A DNA stretch of 64,000 bases, from NCBI RefSeq assembly GCF_000807855.2, contig NZ_JRYR02000002.1:1-64000 (forward strand). Reading direction: 5' to 3'. The notes beneath the pieces are model-generated. The model saw only the letters and a program-made list of their open reading frames with translations, was not told the DNA's origin and ran no database searches. This document shows positions 57,001 through 64,000 of the stretch, piece after piece. This DNA is from Flammeovirga pacifica (GTDB taxonomy: Bacteria > Bacteroidota > Bacteroidia > Cytophagales > Flammeovirgaceae). A program made the translations under genes and the position numbers. How positions within the stretch are numbered: the first letter of the stretch is position 1; every line of letters begins with the position of its first letter.

Positions 57001-58595
57001 AAGAGGAACACCCAGATTGGAATATGGGAGCTGACAAGTACGAAGGAGCTTCTGGTGGTCACTACTTCTTCTTGAACGAAAATGGAATGTATGTAATTTT
57101 TGATAAAATAAATGTATACAGACCTGGTACCACTTTAAGATTTGGTATGTATCGTTTCGAAAATTGGAATACAGATGGTAGCGAGTTGATCGTTGAATAC
57201 TCTACTGATGGTTTACGTACTTGGACACAAATGTCTTTCGATGCTATACCTTTCCAACCTACTTGGTTTAGAGTATCTACTAATGAAGATATCCCTATGT
57301 CAGACAATGTAGCTATCCGTTTTAGAGTAGAAAACCTGACAGGTGCTAACATTGTTAAAATTGATGATATTGAAATCATACAAAGAGAAACTTTGATTAC
57401 TTCAATCTCTAGCGATTATGCTAAGAGAGGTGATGAAATTACAATCAAAGGCGAAGGATTTTTAGGGGTAACAAGTGTAGCTATTGGTGGCACTTTCTAT
57501 AATTCAGATCGTTTTGTTGTAGAAAATAGTACAACTATTAAGTTCACTATTCCTGAAACACTTGAAACTGGAGGATTGATCAAAGTATCTACAAGTTACG
57601 GTCAAGCCGAAGGTCCAATGTTTACTTTGGATGATAGAGCAATGGCGAGTATTGTAGTCGATAAAAATGTACTTCACGAAGCAACACAAGAGTCAGCAGT
57701 ACTTTATGCAGAATTAGATGTTCCGGCAAAAGAAGACAGTTATATTCGTTTAGCAGTTTTATCGAACCCAGATGATATCCATCTAGAAACTGATACACTA
57801 TTTATTGCTGAAGGCGAGACAATGTCTGAAGAGATTTTAGTAAGTGCAGTTTTGGACGACTTTATCGCTGAGTCTGATGAACTTGTTACCGTTGGTTTAT
57901 CAAGTGTAATTTCTGGCCATGTAGATATAGGTGCACAATCAAATGCCGATATTAAAATAATAAATGAAGGTCGTTTCCCTGTAACTTATCGTTTGATAGC
58001 TTCAGATACATTGTATGAAGACACAAGAGATGAGGTAGTAGTTTACGCAACAACTCCTTTTGAAATGCCTCAAGATCTTGATATCAATTTAGATTTAAGT
58101 GGTACTTCTGATGAGAATGATTATTCATTAAATAAATCATCAGCAATGATACAATTCAAAGCGGGAGAACAAATTTCTGATACTCTTCATATCCAAATTT
58201 TAAATGATGGAGTAAAAGAGGAAATAGAAACTCTTATTGTTTCATCTGAATACGATGATAGTAATGCATCTTTCATCCTTCCTTTCTATGATAGAACGTT
58301 CTTTATCAAGGATGCTCACTTTATAGAGGATGAGAAAGAAGAAACTCCACCTACAAGTATCGAAGACCAGTTGAAGTTAATGAAAGTTTGGGCAGCAAAA
58401 GGCCAACTTCATATACAACATCAAAAAGACCAACCTATTGGCGAAGTAAGAATTTACAACACTACAGGTCAACGTCTAGAAACAATGGAAGTAACTACAT
58501 CAAAAGTAAGTGTACCTTTCCAAAGAAAAGGAATCTACATTGTTAGAATCTTTGATGGAGAACATATTTACAATATTAAGTTACTTGCCCAATAA
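54021..58595 (+). CDS. Large secreted IPT/Calx-beta protein, coupled to propeller C
   Basis: 1524 residues; signal peptide at about 1-24 (FQITNAQ). Order as far as can be seen: IPT (about 28-112), lectin-like beta-sandwich (about 113-270), Calx-beta domains at about 275-395, 400-510 and 515-630, a second beta-sandwich (about 635-800), Calx-beta (about 805-920), a third beta-sandwich (about 925-1120), IPT (about 1122-1205), two Calx-beta domains (about 1210-1420) and a T9SS-like tail (about 1445-1524; VRIYNTTGQRL, RKGIYIVRIF) lacking YPNP, as in the protein at 45710. No catalytic motif is visible. Acidic Calx-beta loops suggest calcium binding. The 4-bp overlap with propeller C argues for a joint complex or equal dosage; a glycan-binding scaffold role is inference. 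Confidence 0.8.
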   Translation: MSNIKNIYSWIFLVSLFAFQITNAQEITEFYPKETTTSGFITVKGVDIGNTSGVVFNGIASDYHKKVSDNEIVFAVPAGATTGTFTLTGPDVTSSEEVIIDNFSTTVLGTIDFTNASGTDDGATLDPSSPYNFYQVSGSGLKFGNNGYGGGSGDNLGVYQGASGRNYGIIDSADPGAVVIMDGINTEGYGEIALALGISKWKNIDLDKGMTIEYRDKANNGTWTNLELPLVVGRVNLWNYYILTDGMIPATSDLEFKFSLTDPTFRFRVDDISVIGKLLPTYANVKTADLSINENDDPIEIEFELSKVEAQDVEITLTTSGSLPTDEFTLTDVGGTNAANVVTIPAGETIGKAILDVIDNDIEEATRDITIQIATTSASVEVGEMSQIQITVFDDDSPASLFNLEVDKTEITEGSGEKITVTAHFTKKVEGDQTITLSLPEDRTHQRVYTLGNDNTLVVTDGTTSATAQFEVVNDAILEVSEEVVISVESIDGGALIGDPSPTVTFMVHDDELPKVTLTLSEDVVSEIDQTEVTLTLTSEVPVFSTQTVNFAISGNGIDQDDYEVYSSTGDKDIAQFIFNPGTSEATAKLIILRDGVQEGNEIMHLDIVSSSAGIHTEYPETVSLTILDEYNEDYVLGIETFGWRENGSIDTYYNNGYFDIKEVVYTGTARIGKREAAPGSNQTFDSYVNFLGNATNNIIMSGIVTTGHTDLKLGFQLIPEHKKGQADAMNDFRVEYSTDEGITYNSLTLDWNHSGQKSFETLQIQGFLPESDNLTIRFTNLEDNDEIGWWMDNVGIYHDNPRPMVTLSIDKNWVIESDEDELTLTATLEEALATDEFVFLNDASGNYIVDGESVIISSKSLYFPAGTTVASTKVKIVDNTVEEYGKKLYLSASSTSAGISDRVVPFSLEVEIYDEDKPGPGEYFFKETLNNPNNIEPKSWGDRLPPTYLNRSNRPWSNMYDHVTKQHFWNAKDFLITGNANISCESLLGGMSKEEHPDWNMGADKYEGASGGHYFFLNENGMYVIFDKINVYRPGTTLRFGMYRFENWNTDGSELIVEYSTDGLRTWTQMSFDAIPFQPTWFRVSTNEDIPMSDNVAIRFRVENLTGANIVKIDDIEIIQRETLITSISSDYAKRGDEITIKGEGFLGVTSVAIGGTFYNSDRFVVENSTTIKFTIPETLETGGLIKVSTSYGQAEGPMFTLDDRAMASIVVDKNVLHEATQESAVLYAELDVPAKEDSYIRLAVLSNPDDIHLETDTLFIAEGETMSEEILVSAVLDDFIAESDELVTVGLSSVISGHVDIGAQSNADIKIINEGRFPVTYRLIASDTLYEDTRDEVVVYATTPFEMPQDLDINLDLSGTSDENDYSLNKSSAMIQFKAGEQISDTLHIQILNDGVKEEIETLIVSSEYDDSNASFILPFYDRTFFIKDAHFIEDEKEETPPTSIEDQLKLMKVWAAKGQLHIQHQKDQPIGEVRIYNTTGQRLETMEVTTSKVSVPFQRKGIYIVRIFDGEHIYNIKLLAQ

Positions 58596-58698
58596 ACAGG
58601 TGAATAGTTGAATTGGAAGAGTAGGCTCACATAGACCATTCAAACTTCCGATTTTAATTAAACAACTGTGGGACATTTTTGTAAGTAATCTATTTTAA

Positions 58699-58735
58699 GA
58701 GGCTGTTTCAATATATTTGAGACAGCCTCTTTTTA
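58699..58735 (+). terminator. Intrinsic terminator after the IPT/Calx-beta gene
   Basis: AGAGGCTGTTTC pairs with GAGACAGCCTCT (one wobble) around an AATATATTT loop, followed by TTTT. Confidence 0.9.
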
Positions 58736-59055
58736 TATAATATTTTTAGTGTAGTATTGGTGTGATCGATAACTAATTTGTATCAAATTACCACCAATGT
58801 AGAAACGCTTTTTTCATTGAAGAACAAATTTGATATACCGAATAGAGTCTAAGGATCTCTAAAAATTTCTATGGAAATATTAAATCTTGGTATATTAATT
58901 AGCGAATTAGACGCTTAAAAAGCAGTGTTTTCTTTCAATATAGAAAACAATAGACTTTTGCGATTACTTTTTTGAATCTTGGATTATGCTTATTAGAGAT
59001 GCTATTTATCTAATAAGAGCTTTTTTGAAATGAAATTTTTTTAAAAATAGATTCA
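58736..59055. other. Leader of propeller gene D
   Basis: No coding sequence. AT-rich; contains a terminator-like hairpin at 58989-59025 close to the start codon. No confident promoter. Confidence 0.4.
58989..59025 (+). terminator. Terminator-like hairpin in the leader of propeller gene D
   Basis: CTTATTAGA and TCTAATAAG form a perfect 9-bp stem around GATGCTATTTA, followed by AGC and six T. It ends about 30 nt before the ATG at 59056, so it could act as an attenuator of that gene. Confidence 0.5.
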
Positions 59056-62000
59056 ATGAAAAAGAATTACTTAAAGAACACTTTATTACTTGTTTTATTC
59101 TTTTTGATAGGAACAAACTTATCAGCTCAATGGAAGAACGCTAACCCCGGTCATGGTGGTCAGGTGCAACATGTAATATGTGATCCAACTATTGACGGAC
59201 GAATGTATTTATGTAGTGATATGGAAGGATATTACTACTCTGATGACTATGGTCAAAAATGGCATTATGTACATTCATCACCTTTTAACAATGTATTTAA
59301 TATTGCTATTGCACCAACCAATTCTAATACGATGTTATTAGGAGCAACTAATGGTTTTGCAGTATCAAAAGATCAAGGTGCCTCTTGGGATGTTCAAGAA
59401 ATGTTCATAGATGTGCCAATCTCAGCTATGGCAATTGATCCATCAGATGAGAACAATATGTATGTTGCACCCTCTTGGTTAGAAGACACAGTGCCTCATT
59501 TTTCTGAAAATGGAGAAAAGGCAGTGTATTACTCTAATGATGCTGGTGTGACTTGGACTAAAAAAGTATTTAGTGGTAATAGTGGAGAAAGAAATGTCAA
59601 TACTATTACTGTACACCCTACCAATGGTGAAGTATTATTAGCAGCAACAGAAGGTCTATTTTTATCAAAGGATGAAGGTCTGAATTGGTCTCAACTGAAT
59701 TCACCTGCAAATACAACATTATGTAGAGGAGCTGACATTACTCCCAACGGAGAGTGGGTTTATGCTTTATACGTAAGAAATGATGGTAACTCTGGTTTAT
59801 ATGTTAGAAAATATACTGAGACTACTTGGGTAGAAATAGACGCTTCAGGTCTATTACAAGAAAAAAATCAAACACATTGGAGACCGCTTATTTCTAAAAC
59901 GAGTACTGATACAGAGCATTTTATGTTGATGGGTACTTTTAAAAGAGGTGGTAATGGTACTGAAAATGCACTTTTAGAAGGACGTTTTACGGTAAATGCA
60001 GATGTTGTATCTGGTGAAGTTGTAGAGGTATTCAGAAACCCAGGTATGGATATCCAAGATATTGGATGGAATGATTATCAAGGTGTTTCTAGAACGTATG
60101 ATTATTACCCTGCGTCTTGGACAAACCACACTTTCACAAGAGGTGCTTTCATTATGTCTCAACAGTCTACTTATGTAGGTGATGTTACCGCAACGTCTAC
60201 TTGGAATTGTGTGACATCAACGTATGTGAAAACTTTAAATGGACGTCGTTTTTATAGAACAAACGGTACAGCATCAACTTATAACTGGGACATGGTGGGT
60301 TACAAAAACTATGTAGCTCAACTTATGGGAGATAATGGTATTGTAGAAAGTTATGATGGTGGTGATACTTGGAATCAACCAACAATTGTATTCCAAGGTA
60401 ACTGGAACGCAGATGCGGGAGAATTAGTAATGAAAGAAGGTCAAGATCCTCTTATTTTAGTGGGTACTGCCAATGGTTTTGGTGGAGCACAATCAGAGTG
60501 GTCTGGTAAATTATTGATGAAAACAATGACCAACTTAGACGGTCCTGCAGATCAATATAAAGTTTTAATTGATGGTTATTCTGATGATTTAAGAGGATTA
60601 GGTGATCAAAATAGAATTTCTAGTATTCACGCAGATGTACTTAACCCAGGTAGAGTATATATTTCTACTATTGGCGGTGCGTATGTAACTGATAATATTT
60701 TTGAACTAATCAATGACAATGAAGAGCATTATTTCAGAAAAATTTCTAATGGTGAAGCTCAAAGTCAGGGTAGAAAAATTATCTCTGATCCAAACGACGG
60801 AAATGTAGTTTATTTACGTTGTGGTAACGGTTCATTTAGAGGAGAAAGACAGTCTAGCGGAGAATATACTTGGACAAAATTGTTAATCAATGGTTCTTCT
60901 AACGGACTTGAAGGACAATGGGGTTCTAATGGTGATATGAACGTTTGGGCACAAGGAAATACAAGTTACTTATTAGTCACTAAAGGTAATTCTTCAAATG
61001 TAGATTATGAACTACATATTTCTATAGATCAAGGAGCTACTTTTACAAAAGTGGTGGATAGAAGTATGGCAGAAGCTTTTGGTGTGCCAGATTGGGTAAA
61101 TATCTATAACTGTAAAACAGGATTTGGTGGTTTAGTAGGTAAGGAAAAAGAATTTTATTTTACTTTCCATGTTAGAGAAAGAGGAGAAGAAATGTCTAGT
61201 GGTATTCGTTTCTTTAAAGCTACTATTGGAGATGATTTATCAGATATTACTTTGGAAGATTTAACGGGAACTCCTGGTCAAAATGATTTGGAATATCCTT
61301 TAGCAAGAAGAGGTAAAATTTGGAAAGATCAAGACAACAAAGAGCATTTATATATTGCGACAATGGGTACGGGTCTTTGGGTGCTTCCTTTAGCAACAGA
61401 AAATCAACCTGTAAGTGTAATTACAGTAGAAGAAAACCATGTACAAGTTCCTGTTGAAGTGGAGTTTGATGGAAGTGGTTCTTATGCAGTAGATGGAAAA
61501 ACAATTGCTGCTTATGAATGGACTTTCGGAGGAGAAGTAGTCGCTACAACAGAGAAAGTTAAACTATCATTTGATACAGAAGGGGTACACACTATTTATT
61601 TAAAAGTAACGGATAGCGATGGAGTAGCACATTCTACATCGTATCGATTAGTAACAATTAATGATAATGTAAAGACAATTATTAATAGCTCTCAATCTAT
61701 GGGATACGCTCCATTGTATATAGAATTAGATGGATCGAATTCATCAAGTAAGCATGGAGAAATAGTAAGTTACAAATGGTATCACGATAATCAAGAAATT
61801 AGTTCTGAAGAAATCCTTAGAGTTAATTTCCCAACAGCTGGAAATTATATTTATGAGCTAGAAGCAGAAGATAGTGAAGGCAACTCATCAAAAGAAACAT
61901 TAACGATTAACGTTTTTGATTATAATGATAGTGAGACCGTTGAACAAGAACTTATTGTAGAAGGTCTTGAAGGTTACGTTTATACAGAAGGTGGTCCAGC

Positions 62001-64000
62001 TTGGCAAGTATGGGCTGGAAAACCGAGTGTAGGGACTTTAGCTGAAGATCATACGGCAAATGTTCATTATGGTACGCAATGGGGGGTACACGCTAGTTCG
62101 GGTTACCCCAATGCTTCAGGAGATTATTCAGCATTTATTAATACAGCAGACAAGAATGTTTTTTCAATAGAGGATTTTGATGTATCTGGTGTAGATAATC
62201 TTCGTTTATCTTTTGGTATGATGAAATGTTCTAATATCGATGGAGATGCCGTTCCGAATGAAGATAACAGTGAAAGCATGAAATTTGAATATTCTACTGA
62301 TGGTGTGAATTGGATTGAAATTTCGTTGGCTGATAAATTCGATTACGTAAATGAGACTAATCCAATTTGGTATTGGGTAGAACTTGATGAAGATATTCCA
62401 TCGGTAGAAAATTTACGTTTACGTTGGACAAAACAAATGGACAATGATCCTTACAATACTCTTTGGAGAGTGGATGATATTACATTCACAACGGTAAGAT
62501 CAGTTGCATTAAAAGCTCCAACTGTAGAAATTGCCTCATCGCCTTCAGAAATCTATACAGATGAACCTGCTACTTTTACTGCTGTATTATTAGGTACAGT
62601 AGATGAATTAGAGTGGGATTTTAATAACGGATCAACTGCAGAAGGTCAAGGTCCTCATGAAGTAGTGTATACAGAAGAAGGAGACTACGAGGTGACGGTA
62701 ATGGTTAAAAACCAAAAGTTTGACGCGGATGCTTCTTCGACAATAAATGTAGCAATTGGAGATAAAGTAGAAGCAGTTATTAATAGCTCTCAATCTATGG
62801 GATATGCTCCATTATACATTGAATTAGATGGATCAAACTCATCAAGTAATAAAGGAGATATAGTAAGCTATAAATGGTATCATGAAGATCAAGAAATCAG
62901 TACTGAGGAAATGATTAAAGCGAATTTCCCAACAGCTGGAAATTATCTATATGTTCTTGAAGCAGAAGATAGCGAAGGAAACTCTTCAACTGATTCTTTA
63001 ACTATTAATGTTTACGATTATGTGGAGAGTGAGTCTATTAAGGAAGATGTAATCATAGACGACCTTGAAGGATTTGAATATGTAGAAGGTGGTGCTGCTT
63101 GGCAAGTATGGGTTGGAAAACCTAATGTTGGCACCTTAGCAGCAGACAATAATGCTAATATTCATTATGGACCACAATGGGGAGTTCATGCAAGTTCTGG
63201 TTATCCAAATGCTTCAGGTCTTTATTCAGCGTTTATGGGCAACGACGGTACTAAAAATACTTTTTCAGTAGAGAATTTTGATATATCTGGAATAGAAAAT
63301 TTACAATTATCATTTGGTATGATGAAATGCTCAATCATTGATGGTGATGCTGTTCAAAATGAAGACGACGGCGAAAGCATGAAATTTGAGTATTCTACGG
63401 ATGGTGTAAACTGGACTGAAATTTCGTTATCGGGTAAGTTTGATTATGTAAATGAAGCGAACCCAATTTGGTATTGGGTAGAAATTGATGAGGAAATTCC
63501 TGCAGTAGAAAATTTACGTCTACGTTGGACAAAACAAATGGATAATGATCCTCACACTACTCTTTGGAGAGTGGATGATATCACATTCTCAACTACAAAA
63601 TCAATTCCTCTAGAAGATCCAACGGTGAAAATAACTTCTTCTTCTAATGAAATTAATAAAAATGAATCGGTTACTTTCACAGCAGAAGTACTTGGTACTG
63701 TGCAAGAAGTGATGTGGGACTTTAAAAATGATGAAGAAGCCGAAGGTTTAGGGCCACATGAAGTATTGTATACAGAAGCAGGTGACTACGAAGTAACTCT
63801 GATGGTGAAAAACCAAAAGTCTACTCTAACATCAACTTCTGCTTTAAAAGTAAACAATAGCTTTGGTTCTATCGAAGGTGAAGTAAGCATAGATAAAGAC
63901 GAAGCTTATAACCTTGAAGATGTTACTTATTCTATCACTCATAATGGTGATGATGATTTACAGTTTGAGTGGAACTTTGGAGAAAATATAATGCATTCAT
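59056..64000 (+). CDS. Secreted Asp-box propeller protein D, partial at right edge
   Basis: Open from the ATG at 59056 to the end of the window: 1648 residues seen and no stop. Signal peptide at about 1-25 (GTNLSAQ). Propeller region about 26-780, paralogous to protein C along its whole length (NANPGHGGQVQHVICDPT, CSDMEGYYYSDDYGQKW; Asp-boxes SKDQGASW, SNDAGVTW, SKDEGLNW, SYDGGDTW, SIDQGATF). A PKD-like domain (about 785-870) precedes a 366-residue cassette present twice (876-1241 and 1242-1607): PKD-like, galactose-binding-like beta-sandwich and PKD. Protein C has this cassette once. The visible end matches the last PKD of protein C, so roughly 130 more residues including a T9SS tail are expected beyond the edge. 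Confidence 0.85.
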   Translation, partial: MKKNYLKNTLLLVLFFLIGTNLSAQWKNANPGHGGQVQHVICDPTIDGRMYLCSDMEGYYYSDDYGQKWHYVHSSPFNNVFNIAIAPTNSNTMLLGATNGFAVSKDQGASWDVQEMFIDVPISAMAIDPSDENNMYVAPSWLEDTVPHFSENGEKAVYYSNDAGVTWTKKVFSGNSGERNVNTITVHPTNGEVLLAATEGLFLSKDEGLNWSQLNSPANTTLCRGADITPNGEWVYALYVRNDGNSGLYVRKYTETTWVEIDASGLLQEKNQTHWRPLISKTSTDTEHFMLMGTFKRGGNGTENALLEGRFTVNADVVSGEVVEVFRNPGMDIQDIGWNDYQGVSRTYDYYPASWTNHTFTRGAFIMSQQSTYVGDVTATSTWNCVTSTYVKTLNGRRFYRTNGTASTYNWDMVGYKNYVAQLMGDNGIVESYDGGDTWNQPTIVFQGNWNADAGELVMKEGQDPLILVGTANGFGGAQSEWSGKLLMKTMTNLDGPADQYKVLIDGYSDDLRGLGDQNRISSIHADVLNPGRVYISTIGGAYVTDNIFELINDNEEHYFRKISNGEAQSQGRKIISDPNDGNVVYLRCGNGSFRGERQSSGEYTWTKLLINGSSNGLEGQWGSNGDMNVWAQGNTSYLLVTKGNSSNVDYELHISIDQGATFTKVVDRSMAEAFGVPDWVNIYNCKTGFGGLVGKEKEFYFTFHVRERGEEMSSGIRFFKATIGDDLSDITLEDLTGTPGQNDLEYPLARRGKIWKDQDNKEHLYIATMGTGLWVLPLATENQPVSVITVEENHVQVPVEVEFDGSGSYAVDGKTIAAYEWTFGGEVVATTEKVKLSFDTEGVHTIYLKVTDSDGVAHSTSYRLVTINDNVKTIINSSQSMGYAPLYIELDGSNSSSKHGEIVSYKWYHDNQEISSEEILRVNFPTAGNYIYELEAEDSEGNSSKETLTINVFDYNDSETVEQELIVEGLEGYVYTEGGPAWQVWAGKPSVGTLAEDHTANVHYGTQWGVHASSGYPNASGDYSAFINTADKNVFSIEDFDVSGVDNLRLSFGMMKCSNIDGDAVPNEDNSESMKFEYSTDGVNWIEISLADKFDYVNETNPIWYWVELDEDIPSVENLRLRWTKQMDNDPYNTLWRVDDITFTTVRSVALKAPTVEIASSPSEIYTDEPATFTAVLLGTVDELEWDFNNGSTAEGQGPHEVVYTEEGDYEVTVMVKNQKFDADASSTINVAIGDKVEAVINSSQSMGYAPLYIELDGSNSSSNKGDIVSYKWYHEDQEISTEEMIKANFPTAGNYLYVLEAEDSEGNSSTDSLTINVYDYVESESIKEDVIIDDLEGFEYVEGGAAWQVWVGKPNVGTLAADNNANIHYGPQWGVHASSGYPNASGLYSAFMGNDGTKNTFSVENFDISGIENLQLSFGMMKCSIIDGDAVQNEDDGESMKFEYSTDGVNWTEISLSGKFDYVNEANPIWYWVEIDEEIPAVENLRLRWTKQMDNDPHTTLWRVDDITFSTTKSIPLEDPTVKITSSSNEINKNESVTFTAEVLGTVQEVMWDFKNDEEAEGLGPHEVLYTEAGDYEVTLMVKNQKSTLTSTSALKVNNSFGSIEGEVSIDKDEAYNLEDVTYSITHNGDDDLQFEWNFGENIMHS
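61681..63876 (+). repeat. Intragenic tandem duplication, period 1098 bp
   Basis: Copies begin at 61681 and 62779 (ATTAATAGCTCTCAATCTATGG in both up to a few bases), exactly 366 codons apart. Similarity runs through the whole unit, with many synonymous and some amino-acid changes, so the duplication is older than that in the FG-GAP gene at 1-3087. Confidence 0.88.

Noticed and set aside
59974-60162. Minus-strand 62-residue frame
   Set aside because: Shadow inside the open frame of propeller D, which lacks a stop in the window and so is easily overlooked.

Overview
The window looks like chromosome from a marine, polysaccharide-degrading member of the Bacteroidota, most like Flammeovirga or a close relative in the Cytophagales. 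This rests on low GC (roughly one third by eye), two SusC/SusD pairs, an ECF sigma/FecR pair, secreted proteins with type IX secretion (T9SS) C-terminal tails, Asp-box, PKD, Calx-beta, IPT and BACON modules, and GH92, GH20 and sulfatase enzymes. Genus placement is inference. No tRNA, rRNA, CRISPR array, transposase, phage gene or attachment site was seen.

Layout. (1) 1-3384, minus: the 5' part of a gene running off the left edge. It encodes tandem, nearly identical 370-residue units, each a seven-bladed FG-GAP propeller. (2) 3505-8289, minus: a four-gene sensory operon whose genes overlap by ATGA at every junction: an exported protein with about 12 ISSSFD repeats, a LytS-type histidine kinase, a kinase-like protein that has lost its catalytic residues, and a LytTR response regulator. 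(3) 8541-24713: a mannoside/N-glycan utilisation locus. It has a GH20 hexosaminidase lipoprotein, a small carboxypeptidase-like-domain protein, an ECF sigma factor, a reversed metalloprotease-like lipoprotein, a FecR anti-sigma factor with a TTG start, SusC with an N-terminal STN signalling domain, SusD, and two GH92 alpha-mannosidases. The STN domain, FecR and sigma factor form a coherent trans-envelope induction circuit. (4) 24879-25652, minus: a SAM-methyltransferase-like protein.

(5) 26433 to the right edge: a second and larger locus for an unidentified, probably sulfated and uronic-acid-containing glycan. It begins with 2-keto-3-deoxygluconate kinase and KDPG aldolase, the last two steps of uronate catabolism. 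It then carries two paralogous GH74-like Asp-box propeller proteins with BACON, beta-sandwich and InlB B-repeat modules, an NCS1-like permease with a small membrane partner, SusC (no STN), SusD, an IPT/Calx-beta surface protein, a sulfatase, and a second pair of Asp-box propeller proteins with PKD modules. The last propeller gene runs off the right edge and carries an internal 366-residue duplication. A 1524-residue IPT/Calx-beta protein is translationally coupled between them.

The best candidate for something undescribed is this four-member propeller family. All four begin with a GH74-like first blade and have similar N-terminal catalytic-sized regions, but none can be assigned a substrate from sequence alone. 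Catabolic context suggests lyases or hydrolases acting on a uronate-containing sulfated glycan.
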